Source: Elymus sibiricus
Lineage: Eukaryota > Streptophyta > Magnoliopsida > Poales > Poaceae
DNA length: 64,000 nt
Direction of reading: 5' to 3'
NCBI GenBank assembly: GCA_039707655.1
Contig: CM077676.1
Span: 242,004,866 to 242,068,865 of the forward strand
The notes beneath the pieces are model-generated. The model searched no databases and was not told the origin of the DNA. It saw only the letters and a program-made list of their open reading frames with translations. Shown here piece by piece: positions 11,875 through 25,174 of this stretch (positions are counted from its first letter, which is position 1; the number at the start of each line of letters is the position of its first letter). The position numbers and the translations under genes were made by a program.

Positions 11875-14800
11875 TGTCACAGCCCTAGAATTGCTTGTAA
11901 TTAGTAGCATCAGCATCCATGCATCATGTTTAAATTCAAATGAATTTGAAATGGGGATGTTCAAACCCTAGCATCAAATAAATTTCAACTAGAATCAAAA
12001 TAAAAATATTTTCAATGAATCCAAAATGCCCTTCAGAAAAGTTCATCATTTTTGGAAAAGGTGCAAACCTCTGCTAAAAATGATGCACACATTTTTGGAA
12101 CATTTCTGGATTTTTGAATTAAGCCATAATGTATTTGAATTGGAGCATTTAATTGCTATAATTATTTTAAATGCTCAAATAACTCTGAAATTAAATGTGG
12201 GCCACTGGAATAATTCAGCAGGTGTCCATAAATAATTTCAGGATTTTCAGAAATGCTCTGGTATTTCTACTAAGGCTAAAACAAACTATGGAAAAAGAAA
12301 ACAGAAAGGAAATAGAAAAGCAAGGAAAGGGAAACTTACCTAGCCGGCCCAGTAGACAGCCAGCCCACCAGGCCCAGGCGCCAGTCGTCCTCAACCTCGT
12401 GCCAGTTGGCACGAGGGCGTGTGCCCGCGGCGTGCCAGCATGCGCATGGCCACAAACGGCCAGCTCCTGCCTGCCTGCCTCCTCTCCCGACTCGCCTAAG
12501 GCCGCCACGACACCCCTGGACGCCTCTCACTCTTCCCTACGGTCCCTAGCCTCCTCTGCCTCTCTCCCTTGCTCTTCCCTGGACGCACCCGAGACCGCCG
12601 ACGAGAACCACCACGGCCACCGGCCATCCCTCGCCTCCCTGCCGAGTCCATCCGAACCGCATCGACGCCGCGCTTCTCCAAGAAGAAGATCAGGACCGCG
12701 GAAGCCCAACGCCGTCGACATCGAGCTCGTCCTCGCTGCCCCTGTCCGCCGTTCGCTGTCATCGATTCGCCGTCTCCGACGCATCCCCGAGCCCGCTGAG
12801 ACTGCCGTCGACCTCGCCGTGAGCTACTGCCTCGAACCCCTCTTCTCCCTCTCTCATTTGCGCCCGCTAGCCCCGACCCCGAGCTTGTCCGAGCTCCGAC
12901 CGCCGCCTAGCCCGCCGCCGCAGTCGTTGCAAGCCACCCCAGCGTCCGCCATTACCTCTGTTGGATGCGGCCAAGGGCCAGCTCCCCAACGGCGTCAACT
13001 GCGCCTCAAATGATCCCCCGTAGGCGTTCGAGCCGTTCCGGCGTGTCTCCACCGTGGGACATGGCCGCCGACGTCTAACTCCGGCGATGCTGACGTGGCA
13101 TCGTCATCAGGGGTTAATTACCCACTTAACTAACTCACTAGAGCCACTGACAGTGGGACCCGCATGTTTAATTAGGCCGGCTAATTATTTGGTTAGGATT
13201 AGATTAAACCCAGTGGACCCCAGCTGTCAGTTTTGACTTTGCTGACATCAGCGTTGACCTGGCCCCACTGGTCAGTCTCTGTAGCTGGCCCTGTTACACT
13301 GACGTGTGGGCCCCGCTGGTCAGGTTTGACCTGGGTCAACCCTGTTGACCTGCTGACATCACAATGATGCAATGCTGATGTAGTAAATCATTTTCTAGAT
13401 TTAGATTAATTTAAAATAACCAGGAAATTCCAAAAAATGTTATAAACTTCAGAAAATCATAGAAAATCAACCGTAACTCCAAATGAAATAAGTTATATAT
13501 GAAAAATTATTAGAAAATTATGAAGAATCTGTTTATGCCACTTTCATGGATGTTTGAACAAGTTAGCCTCACTGAATAGGACAAATGATGATTAGGGAAA
13601 TTTATGAAATAACATTTGGAGTTGGAATTTGATCTTGTTTGAATTCCACTTCAATTAAAATGACCTACTGTCGGATTAGGTAAATTCAACACCTTAACAT
13701 GTCATGTCATTCATGTGATTGTGCATTGCCTTGATTGTGTTCCTTCCTTGTTTGCCGGTGCTTGCTCCCTCTCGATAGCAGACGTTACCGATGTTGTGAC
13801 CGTTGACACTTACAAGGTGCCGTACCATCTTCAGAAGTGCCAGGCAAGCAAACCCCCATTGAGCATTCCGATACAATCCCACTCTCTCGCTCTTGCTCTC
13901 TTTTACTCCATTAGGATCACAACGATTCAACTGTTACATGTTGCGGTAGCTGAACACATTCCTCTGCATGACCTGTCTTTGCCACAGTAAATAGTTGAAA
14001 CCCACTAGCATGAGTAGGAGTTGTTTGAGCCATGATGTGCCTACTCATTCATGCTTGCTAGTTATGCCTGCTATGCTTAGAGTTGTGTCAGGTCTGATTC
14101 ATCTGGGATGGATTGGAATGGTGGTGAATATGTCCTACTGTGTGAGAGCTAAGTGTGTGAACACGATTTGGTAAAGGTAGCGATGAGAGGCCATGTAGGA
14201 GTACATGGTGGGTTGTCTCATTGGGACCGTCCTCAGGAACTGAGTTCTGTGTTTGTGATCCAAGACAGTTACTACCACACATTGGGATCCTTAATTGACT
14301 CTCTTGACTTATTAATCGCCTTGATCTCTGTCCAGGAGTTGCAACTAGTTTCTGGTGTTTGTAGGATATGTGTTGTGGGCCGTGCGTAGCGCTGACCCTA
14401 GGGGTGGGCTATGATGTGGTAGAGACACGAGGCACAGTGTACTAAGTGACACCCGAATGGTGCTCTTGGGAACCCTGCACTCATCGTTTGGGGCCGTACT
14501 GGAAACTTCGGCCGAACTTCCTTGCGGAGTGGACTCAAATAGGGGATAAACCTGTACTAGAGACTTGTGTGGATAGTCAGGTCGTGGTCGACACCCTCGC
14601 CAGGCTTCCGCTTGAAGGTTGCCGAGATACATGACGTGTACATGGTGGTAAGTGGTGGGAGCGTGTGTGAAGAAGTACACCCCTGCAGGGTTAATGATCT
14701 ATTCGAATAGCCGCGTCCGTGGATATGGACTACTTGGAATATGTTGTTCATAGACAAGTTGAAATGGATACTCTAAAATGCGCAAGGTAAGCGTGAGTGC

Positions 14801-15857
14801 TATGAATGGCCTTCTCGTAGGGAGACGGGAGCGGATCCGTAGTGGTGTATTGATATGGTGAATATGTGGACTCGTGTGCGCTTTCCCACCTCAAAGAAGA
14901 TACTGGTAGTCGTAGTACAGGATAGCCACTTAGTCAAAGCTGGCTTGCTGCAGTTAAACTCCACAACCCCCTTGTTGATGCTAATGCATATGTAGATAGT
15001 TCTGATGTAAGTCTTGTTGAGTACCTTTGTACTCACGGTTGCTTATCTATGTTTTTGTAGAGGAGGCGTTAGTCTCACTAGTGCTTTCAATGACAAGTTC
15101 GATGTTGACCAATTAGCTTGGGAATCCCAGACAGAGGTCTGGTTCCTTTGGAGGGCCTTGTAGTTAGACTGGCTTTCTAGCCTACTTTCTTTTCAGCTGT
15201 CTGTACTCACACAGGTTGATGCTTCCGCTTGTTGCTTGTATGACTTGAATGTTGGGTCATGAGACCCATGTTTGTAATATCATGCTATGTAAGGCTCCTC
15301 GGAGCTCTTTTAAATAAATACTTTGAGTCATAGAGTTATGTTGTGATGCCATGTTGTTTTTACACATATCGTGCATATTGTGTGTATGTTTAAAATGCAC
15401 TGATATGTGTGGGATCCGACACCTAGTTGTTTATTCTTGGTAGCCTTCCTTATGGGGAAATGTCTCCTAGTGCTTCCACCGGAACACATGGATTGACCGG
15501 CATGTGTCCTTCCTTGCTCCTGTGTCTGTCCCTACAGGGAAATGTCACGCGGTGTTTTACTGGAGTCCTTGTAGCTTGCTACGACTCGGTTGCACTCGCT
15601 GCTAACCGACACATGTATTGCTGGGTCATGTATGCCTGTCCCTATAAGTTTGTGCCACGTTGGTTTATGACTAGTCATGTCGGCCCGGGTTCTCTGTCAC
15701 ATGGATGCTAGCGACACAATCATATACGTGAGCCAAAAGATGCAAACGGTCCCGGCCCAGGTAAAGGCGGCAGCCGTGGGTTACCGTGCGTGAGGCCGCA
15801 AAGTGATATGATGTGTTACATGCTAGACCGGTGTGACTTAGGATCGGGGTCCTGACA
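11875..15857 (+). repeat. 3' LTR of F
   Basis: Near-identical to 3914-7901 and ends TGACA, followed by the CACAA duplication. Differences are scattered, mostly transitions, and denser in the GC-rich block (about 12360-13050). Confidence 0.92.
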
Positions 15858-15862
15858 CACAA
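15858..15862. repeat. Target-site duplication of F, right copy (CACAA)
   Basis: Matches 3909-3913. E's internal sequence resumes here on the minus strand at the position predicted from F's own internal sequence (about 10585). Confidence 0.9.
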
Positions 15863-18570
15863 CATCCACTTTACCGGTTTAGAAAGACCAATATTATAAT
15901 TCTTGGGGAAACATTCCAACCATCATATCTGCCTGAGATTCAGATCTGGCTGGTGACCGGATACTTCAGACTCAGCATGTCTGAAAAACAAAGTTTGCAA
16001 CACAAAACGACGAGATGACGTTGCGAGGTTCTCGGGAGATGAACTACGGAAGCAAGCTCCAAAACATGAGCTGGTTTGCAATATACATGTGAACAGAATG
16101 TCCAGGACAATCATGGCCACATGGAAACCTTACAACAAAGCACTATTGAGTTCTGGTTGGGATCCATCATTGCAGATAATGAAGTCCTTGCATAAGTCAT
16201 ATGATTAGCTCTTAGGAAGGAACTTCTTTTCCTTAAACAAATCAATCAGTGGCTTGGTGTGCTAGGAATTACATATGGAATGGAGGTTGCAAGTCTATCA
16301 AACCATAGAATACTTCGCACATGCATGACTGACTTGGGACGATTCCAATTGAAGCAAAACAACTTTCTCGAATTTACGGCGACAACTTGCATCAAATGCA
16401 CGTGAACTTAGAGGAAGTCACTTCTTACATCAAAACATATACTTCATGTACGGGACATGAAGATAATGCTTACAAAAAATTCCAACACTAACTTAAATGT
16501 GCATCATGAGTTATGGAACAGATAAAGATGTTGTCGATGGGCTCAACAACCTTTCATCAAGATATCCATATAAATGGAATTCCACAACTATGAGAGCAAG
16601 GCGATAGCATTGGTCAGACCAAAGGATATAATGGTGTATGCTCGAGGAAACAACCACGAGTAAAACAAAATTACGAAAATCATTGGTTCTAATTTTGATT
16701 TCATGACAGCCCACACTCAAATCAAAGATTGGATAAGATAATAGATCCAACAACTGATCACGAAGATCAATCGATGAAATGATCATCTTTCTTCAACACA
16801 CACACACACACAAAAGATATCCCTTTTAATGAACCAAGTTAGGCAAAGCTTTTATCTTCCAACTCTCCAAGTTGTTGTTTAGCTTAACCAACTAGTTCAG
16901 GGGTATCCAACACAGATTCTTGGAGAAAGGGTGGTTTACAAGAAACCAACTTGATCACGAACTCGTCATAACAGTCAGGGGACAACCTGGCAATTCTTCC
17001 GAGAAGATACTCGAAAAATCACGAACCACCGATATGCTACTAAGCTCGAGAACCATCTTGCTTTTTAGGGCGAGAAGATATGATCAACAGAGCGAGGGAT
17101 TGACACAATCCTAACTCATTGATTGAGGAGTGCACCAAGAAAAATGGACTAGGTAGCATAATCAATCTTAAAATGGTGATTCAATAACCAACACACTAAG
17201 AATGAAATTATTGTCCATTAACTACCAACCAATGGGGTTGCTAGGAGTATTGATTTCACACATCACAGTTCACTTGTCGGCATTCCGGTTACAACAACAC
17301 GGGGACGGAGGAATAAGTGATGATGGTGAGAAGTATCACTGTATCAAGAGTTCATAAGAGGTTGTGCAATTCTCATGACAATCTTGACATAAAGGGGGTA
17401 ATACTCCAGGGTAGAACAGAACAGAAGCTGGATTGGCATTCTTGATCTGCGGAATACAACTACTTTGACCAAATCCTAGAAATGAATGAGGTACCGGAGT
17501 TTGTTTCTCCTAGGCATTCTAAAATAGAATGGCTTAACGGACCACAAGGATATGAGGCATCGAGGAACACGAATGCTCGCATACTCTTGACTATCAATTG
17601 GTAGACGATGGTCGGAATACAACTGAAGAGGGACAACTCAAAGGAACACATGATTCTCTGAGTTGTAGGTGCATGGATTAGCATGTTGAACAAGTCCAAC
17701 ATATTTCTTCCGGACACCCATGCAGAAGGAGAGGATTGGCAGATTCACAATGTAGAATGGAGAACTCATCAGGAGCACTCTTGTTGTGATCTTTTGGTTC
17801 AAAAGAATTTCTGCCATGGATGGTTCATGGTATTTGGAAGAATGATATACCACGGACCTTGAGGACTAAGCAAGGTTACTAACCAACCTACAGGAGCTAC
17901 AATCTCTATCGACATGAAATAAGTAGAGTGAATCTTGGGTTCAGGAACCCAGGAATGGAATACCTACTAACTAAATAACATCACGAGATGCTTTCGAAAA
18001 TGATGGCCAGAATTATCACACTGGGGATACAACACAAAGGCTGAACCTCTGGGTGGCTCTCTGAGATATCCTAGTTTCCTGAAAACTTCAACAATTATGT
18101 CAAGGTAATGGAATACCTCAACACAATGTTTAGTGTGGTTAGTCTGGCCCAATAGACATCGGGAACGGGGAGAAAAGAGGTTGCAAATGCATCAGATTAT
18201 TTAGAAACCTCGGACAACTCGAACAGCATAACGGCTGTACGGGCATGAAAAGTGAGACAACCTGCACGACAACTGACAACATAACAACTGAATTATTATG
18301 GAAACACCGATCCAAGAAGACAACACCTTTCCTATAAGTCCCCAGCATAGTAACTCGTCATCCTGATAGATAGATGAGAAAGCTTAGTCTCTTAACCCCG
18401 TAGAAAAGAAGAGGGAGACTCATAATCAGAAGGACACAAGATAAGGAGTAAAAAGAATGTTACATTCCCTTCCACAACCAATTCCCCTATATAACTAAAG
18501 CATTTCTAGACTCAACATCGACCAGTTTGGCTTGGTAATCCTACAGGCAGTCAGGCTCAGATACCAAAGC
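15863..18570 (-). pseudogene. E internal 5' part: decayed gag/pol
   Basis: The reverse complement is collinear with F 7902-10590 and carries the same relics: the RT linker, the KQQLGELEDK phrase, a GT/CA microsatellite (16797-16812) and the GKVDVL relic at the left edge. No frame exceeds about 91 codons. It includes the same in-frame TAA between the ELVG and AKQQL phrases as F. The former gag part (about 17100-18550) has no recognisable motif. Confidence 0.6.
18554..18566 (-). other. Primer-binding site of E (tRNA-Met type)
   Basis: On the minus strand TGGTATCTGAGCC, four bases from the LTR end, is a near match to the Met PBS. Confidence 0.75.
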
Positions 18571-21500
18571 TGTTGGGACCCCGATCCTAAGTCACACCAA
18601 TCTAGCATATAACACACCATATCACTTTGCAGCCTCATGCACGGTAACCCACGGCTGCCACCTTTACCTTGACCGGGACCGTTTGCGTCTTTTGGCTCAT
18701 GTATATGGTTATGTCGCTAGCATCCATATGACAAAGAACCCGGGTCGACATGACTAGTCGTAAACCAAGGTGGCACAAACTTACAGGGACAGACATAGGT
18801 AACCCAGCAATGCACGTGTCGGTCATCAGCGTGTGTACTGGGTTGTAGCAACCTATCAGGACTCCAGTAACACCGCATGACATTTCCTCGTAGGGACAGA
18901 CACAGGAGCAAAGAAGGATACATGTTGGTCAATCCATGTGTTCCGGAGCAGTAGCGAACTACCAAGGCTCGGTGGAAGCACTAGGAGGCATTTCCCCGTA
19001 AGGAAGGCTACCAAAGGCAAACAACTAGGTGTCGAATCCCACACATACCAATGCATTTCAAACATACACACAATATGCACGATATGTGTAGATACAACAT
19101 GGCATCACAACATAACTCTACGACTCAAAGTATTCGTTTAAGAGGCTCTGAAGAGCCATACATAACATGATATTACAAACAGGGGTCACATGACCCAACA
19201 TGCATAGTCATACAAGCAACGAAAGCATAAACCTGTTTGAGTACAGACAGCTGGAAAGAAAGAGGGCTAGAAAGCCTGTCTATCTACAAGACCCTCCATA
19301 GGAGCCAGACCTTTGTCTGGGATTCCCAAGCTAATCGGTCATCATCGAACTCGTCGTTGAAACCACTAGTGAGACTAACATCTCGTCTGCAAAAACATAA
19401 ATTAAGCAACCGTGAGTACAAAGGTACTCAGCAAGACTTACATCAGAACTAACTACATATGCATCATTATCAACAATGGGGTTGTGGAGTTAAACTGCAG
19501 CAAGCTAGCTTTGACTCAGTGGCTATCCTGAACTACGACTACCAGTAACTTCTTTGGGGAGAGAGCGCACACGAGTCCACATATTCACCATATCAATACA
19601 CCACTATGGATCCTCTCCCGTCTCCCTACGACAAGGTCATCCTTAGCACTCACACTTATCTTGCGCATTTTAGAGTATCCATTTCAACTTGTTTATGAAC
19701 AATGTAAGCTTTCCAAGTAGTCCATATCTGCGGATGCAGCTATTCGAAAAGATAATTAACCCTACAGGGGTGTACTTCTTCACACACGCTCTCACTACTT
19801 ATCACCATATACACGTCATGTATCTCGGCAACCTTCAAGCGGAAGCCTGGCGAGGGTGTCGACCACGACCTGACTAACCACACAAGACTCTAGTCCAGGT
19901 TTATCGCCTATTTGAGGTTGTATCCGCAAAGGAAGTCCGGCCGAAGTTTCTATCACGGCCCCAAACGATGAATGCAGGGTTCCCAAGAGCACCATTCGGG
20001 TGTCACTTGGTACACCGTGCCTCGGTGTCTCTACCGCATCATAGCCCACCCCTAAGGTCAGCTCTATGCACGGCCGCCAACACATATCCTACAAACACCA
20101 GAAACTAGTTGCAACTCCTGGACAGAGATCAAGGCGATTAATAAGTCGACAGGGGTCGAGTTACCGGAACCCAATGTGTGGTAGTAACTGTCTTGGATCA
20201 CAAACACAGAACTCAGTTCCTGAGGACGGTCCCAATGAGACAACCCACCATGTACTCCTACATGGCCTCTCATCGCTACCTTTACCAAATCGTGTTCACA
20301 CACTTAGCTCTCAACAGTAGGACATGTTCACCCCCATTCCAATCTATCCCAGATGAATCAGACCTGACACAACTGTAAGCATAGCAGGCATAACAAGCAA
20401 GCATGAATGAGTAGGGACATCATGGCTCAAACAACTCCTACTCATGCTAGTGGGTTTTACTAATTACTGTGGCAAAGACAGGTCATGCAGAGGAATGGGT
20501 TCAACTACCGCAACAAGTAACAGTTGAATCGTTGTTGTCCTAATGCAATAAAAGAGAGCAAGAGTGAGAGAGTGGGATTGTATCGAAATGTTCAATGGGG
20601 GTTGCTTGCCTGACACTTCTGAAGATAGTATAGCTATTAGCTCTTCATCGGTGTCAACGATCACGACGTTGGAACCATCTTCTACCGAGAAGGAACAACA
20701 CCGACAAACAAAGAAGGAACACAATCAATGCAATGCAACAATATGATGCATGATCATGACATGGCAATATGTAGTGTTTTGGGCTAATGCAGCTAGCAAC
20801 AGTTTGGATGGAGATGGTTTGAATCAAAGATTCAAATTCAAACTCCACATATGGTATTTCAAATACCATTTAATTGATTTGACCTGATCAGCAGGTTTAA
20901 CTTGTTTTGTCATGCATGAAAATAGTACCATTAGATAGATTGGATTTTTCTAATCATTTTTCATATATAAATCTTTTCCATCTAAGCTACGGTTGATTTA
21001 CTAAGAATTTTTGAAGTTTATATCATTTTCTGGAATTTCCTGGTTATCCCAAATAAATTAAATCCAGAAAATGTGTTATTGCGTCAGCATGACATCAGGA
21101 TGATGTCATCAGGTCAACTGAGGCGGTCCAGGTCAAACTGACCAGTGGGACCCACATGTCAGTGGCACATCTAATTAACAGAGTTAATTAGCACTAAACT
21201 TAATCCTAAACCTAATTTAGTTAGGGGCCTGGGCCCACATGTCAGTGACCCAGAGGGGAGTCAAACCCGGTCAATTGGGGTCAAACTCGCCGGAGTTGAC
21301 CCGCGGCTAGTCGCCGGCGACGTCCAGAGACGGCGGCGATGCTCAGAATTCGCCCTTCGGCCACCAAAACGACGGCGGAGGGTATCTACGTGAAGCTGGT
21401 GCTCGGCCGCATCCATCTGAGCAAGCAGAAGGGGCTGAGGTCGACCGAGCTCACCGGAACCAAGCTCGCGGCGGCAGCCGGAGTTCGGGTGAGCTCGAGA

Positions 21501-22632
21501 TCGGGGCTACGGTGGCCGTGGCGATGCGTGCTTGGCACCTACGGCATCTACGCGCTGCGGTGAGTACGTTGGACCGCACGGGTGACCAAATGGTCACCGG
21601 AGCGTCGTCGGCGACGAGCTCAGGCGGCGGCGCATTTCGGTCGACAGCAGAACGGCGGCTAGAGGGAGCAAACGACGCGGGGAAAGGGGGGATCGGAGCT
21701 GAGGCTCACAGCGCTTCGAATGGGCGGCTCGACAGGCTTGGGGAAGCACGGACGACGACGTATGGGCGGCGGCAATCTCCGGTGCCCGAGGTTGAAGAAG
21801 ACGGCGTTTGCGACGCTGCGGTGCATCCTGGTTTGTGTAGCTCGGCGGAGACGAAGAGGGCGACGAGGCGGTTCTTATGAACACGTCGAAGGGGCGAGGG
21901 GTGGCCGGTGGACGCGGTGGCAGCGAACGGCGGCGACGGGGGCGCTCTGTTCTTGTGAGGGAGAGAGACTAGAGAGGGGAGGAGGCAAGCGAGCGGTCTA
22001 GGGGGTCGAGGGGGAAGTGCGTGGCGCTCGCAGGCGCGTCGGGGAGGGAGCAGGCAGGCAGGAGGTAACCGTGCGCGTGCTGGCGCATCGCGGGCACACG
22101 CCCTCGCGTCCTTCTGGCGCGAGGTAGGGGGTGACTGGCACGGTGGGACAGATGGCCTGCACAGTGCTGGCCCAGGTAAGTTCCTTCTTTTTTATTTCTT
22201 TTGTGTTTTTCTTTTTCTGTAATTTGTTTTGGATTTAGTTTTAGCACTAAACCATTTTGTAAATTCTGAAATTATTTGTGGACGCAAACTATATTATTCC
22301 AGTGCCCCACATCAAGTTTTAGAATTTTTGGAGCAATAGATATATTTATAGGATTTATTTGCTCCAACTCAAATAGGTATTGTGTTAATTCAAAGACCAA
22401 AAGTGTCCTGGAAAAATGTGCAACATTTATGGTTAGGGTTTTCACCCTTTTCCCTAAATCATGAACATTTTTGAAGGGCATTTTGGGATCATTGAAAATA
22501 TTTTTAAATTGAACCTAGTTGAATTCATTTGGTGCCAGGGTTTGATCATCCCCATTTCAACTTTAATTGAAATTGAACATGATGCATGGATGCAGATGCA
22601 ACTATTTACAAGCAATTTCTAGGGCTATGACA
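18571..22632 (-). repeat. 5' LTR of E
   Basis: On the minus strand it starts TGTCATAGCCCTAG at 22632 and ends CCCAACA at 18571, 4062 bp in all. It aligns in inverse orientation to F's LTRs along the whole length. The first ~1.06 kb matches 1784-2842. The block 21340-22190 is GC-rich and yields low-complexity open frames without recognisable domains. Confidence 0.88.
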
Positions 22633-24467
22633 CTTTCTGTTTGCCGTGCATCAACCAGATTGTAGACTCCACTGTCGGCTGTGATTTACTCTCTTTCCTT
22701 GACGCCTATTCTGGTTATCATCAGATCTTTATGGCCAAGGAAGATGAGGAGAAAACCGCGTTCATCACTCCATGTGGCACATACTGCTTTTTGCGTATGA
22801 ATTTCGGATTGAAGAGTGCCGGGGCAACCTTTGCCAGAGCAGTTCAGATCGGTTTTGAGCCATAGCTGCATAGAAATGTGGAAGCCTACATGGATGATAT
22901 TGTGGTCAAGACCAGAGACAAGTCAACCCTGATTCAGGATTTGGAAGAGACATTTGCGAACTTGCACAAGCTCAACTTGAAGCTCAACCCCGAGAAGTGT
23001 GTGTTCGGTGTTTCGTCCAGCAAGCTTTTTGGGTTCTTTGTGTCTCAGAGAGGGATTGAAGCCAACCCCGACAAGATCAAAGCAATTGAGCAGATGGAAG
23101 CACTGAGACACGTCAAGGATGTTATGCGTCTTGTTGGCTGCATTGCTGCCGTTAGCAGGTTCATCTCCAAATCGGCAGAGCGCGCCTTGCCATTTTTCTA
23201 GATATTGAAAAAGGCAGGTCCAGTAAACTGGACTCCGGAAACGGAGGCCGCACTCCAAGATTTGAAGGAGTACCTGTCCTCTCCGCCAGTCCTAGTTGCG
23301 CCTAGGCCGCGAGAAACGTTGCTGCTATACTTAGCGGCAATGAATCAAGTGGTTAGTGCTACACTTGTGGCTGAAATAGAGGCCGATGAGGAAGAGGTAG
23401 CAGCCGCAGAGCCATGACCCGACGAGCCAGAATCTTCTCCGGCAAGTTCAGGTGCCGGCAAGCAGGAGATTGTGCAAGCCAGCCAGCCAGATCAGCAAGT
23501 TGCGAAGAAGAAGATGGTGCAGCGCCCAATTTACTTTGTCAGCTGCCTGCTCCAAGGGGCTAGGTCAAGGTACTCTGGTGTGCAAAAATTGCTTTTTGGC
23601 CTTCTCATGGGCTCAAGGAAGCTGCGCCATTATTTTCAAGCACACCCAGTCACCGTCGTCACTCGCTTTCCGTTGCAATGCATCTTGAGAAATCCAGAGG
23701 CAACCGGCAGGATTGTGGAGTGGGCATTGGAGTTGTCAAGCTTTGATTTGAAGTTTGAGAGTACCTCAAAAATTCAGAGCAGAGCCTTGGCGGAGTTCAT
23801 TGCAGAATGGACCCCAACGCCAGACAAAGAAGTTCCAAAGACCTCTCTCCCCGGCAAGGAAACTGTTGACGATTGGATCATGTACTTTGACGATGCTTTC
23901 ACGCTGAAAGGCGCCGGTGCCGGCGTGCTTCTTATAACACCCACTGGAGAGCACCTCAAGTACGTGCTTCAGATGCACTTTCCCCAAGAGCAGGCCACGA
24001 AGAACACTGCTGAGTACGAAGGATTGCTTGCTGGTCTATGCATTGCAATCGACCTTAGTATTCGGAAGCTGATTATCAGAGGCGACTCGCAGCTAGTGGT
24101 GAGGCAGGTCAACAAGGATTACCAGAGCCCTTTGATGGAGGCCTATGTTGATGACGTGGGGAAGTTGGAAGAGCACTTTGACAGTCTGCAAGCAGAGCAC
24201 GTCCCACGTGCCCAGAATTGGATTGCTGACGACCTGTCAAAGCTTGCCGCTCAAAAGATGCCTGTGGAACCAGGAACTTTTGTGCTCGATCTGACTCAGC
24301 CATCCGTTACACCATCAAGGTTGGCAAAGAAGAGAAAGCAAGATGTTGGTGGTTACTTTCCGGCAGAGCTGCTGCCAGCCACCAAGAAAGCAGATACCAC
24401 CGACAAGATGCCCTTGGCTGGTGAGCTGCAGTTTCCGGCAAGCCAAATCCTTGCCGTCGAAGCAAGC
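22633..24467 (+). pseudogene. A pol, part 1: reverse transcriptase, RNase H and second RNase H
   Basis: One frame runs throughout with stops at 22863 (TAG), 23199 (TAG) and 23415 (TGA). The reverse transcriptase is cut by E just before the SFLDAYSGYHQ motif; the catalytic YMDD box is at 22887-22898. Then come the RT thumb (SQRGIEANPDKIKAI), the first RNase H with RPIYFVS and YSGVQKL, and a second, archaeal-type RNase H from about 23876 with YFDDA, AEYEG, GDSQLV and ADDLS carrying the acidic active-site residues. The second Asp in YFDDA replaces the usual Gly. The frame then enters B's LTR, which truncates the domain linker before integrase. Copy-in-trans function is unlikely given the stops. 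Confidence 0.85.
24463..24467. repeat. Target-site duplication of B, left copy (CAAGC)
   Basis: CAAGC before TGTCGG; repeated at 54640-54644. The uninterrupted version of this A/B family site is seen in B itself near 50363. Confidence 0.92.
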
Positions 24468-25100
24468 TGTCGGTGTACTAAAGCATGGGTGCCCTCGTAC
24501 CCTGACTTGTGCACAGGCGGTTGTAGCCTTCCTCGCGGCAAGGGCTTGCCAGAGGATAACTATGACCTACGACTCAGACTAAACAAGACCGTGAAGGAGA
24601 CCTCAAGGCAGGTCATCGAGAAGTACTATTCTCGTACTGAAGATCAAGATTGCTCTTGCCGGCAAGCTCCGTACCGGCAAGGTGAAGACCAAGACTATGG
24701 TTGCCGGCAAGCTCCCTGCCGGCAAGCAACGGCCCAGCAAGCTCCGCACCGGCAAGCTCGTTTTGTCCCGTTACCGCTCCACCTCATCATTGGCTAGGTT
24801 AGCACGCATGATAGGTGTCGAGCAGGTAGGCAGTCAATGCAGCTGGCCAAGGCACGTGTCAGCATGCCACCCCAGGATTAACTTTAATAACACCCATCCC
24901 TGGGATGTGTCAAGGTGACAAGAGGGCGCCAGGACCGGTAGTACAGATCGTTTACCCAAAGCCTCGCCTCCCCGACGTAGCACCTAACGATGCATTTAAT
25001 GCGCTTGTCTTACCCCGTCTAGAGATAGACGTGGTGACGGTGCAAGTTACTATTCATACTCTGTAATGACCATGTTAGCCTCTGTGTTAACCCCTTGGCC

Positions 25101-25108
25101 TATAAAAG
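25101..25108 (+). promoter_or_regulatory. TATA box in B 5' LTR
   Basis: TATAAAAG in the context GGCC-TATAAAAG-GAGG, conserved in all four Tat LTRs of the window. Transcription should start about 30 bp downstream. Confidence 0.8.
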
Positions 25109-25174
25109 GAGGCCCACGGCTACACTTAGAACGGTCGACTCTTAGCTCAACTACACGCTGTAGCTGCACTTCCC

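Larger units (their letters stand above)
3914..15857 (+). mobile_element. Element F: complete long-LTR Ty3/gypsy element with dead pol, inserted in E
   Basis: Two directly repeated LTRs of 3988 and 3983 bp flank an internal region of 3973 bp. Boundaries are TGTCAC...TGACA, with a Met-type PBS four bases after the 5' LTR, a PPT before the 3' LTR and a perfect CACAA TSD. The pol is unrecognisable except for short motifs in the right order. The LTRs differ little (3 differences in the first ~190 bp, counted by hand), so insertion is far younger than the pol decay. This suggests a non-autonomous element. Confidence 0.9.
1784..22632 (-). mobile_element. Element E: minus-strand long-LTR Ty3/gypsy element, left-truncated, split by F
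   Basis: Read on the minus strand it has a 5' LTR (22632 down to 18571), a Met-type PBS, a decayed internal region (18570-15863, then 3908-2843) and a truncated 3' LTR (2842-1784). The internal gap is filled exactly by F, with CACAA on both sides. E interrupts element A: sequence to the right of 22632 continues A's reverse transcriptase. Its left terminus is lost at a junction with G. LTR and internal sequence are related to F but clearly diverged, so E and F are different subfamilies. Confidence 0.85.
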
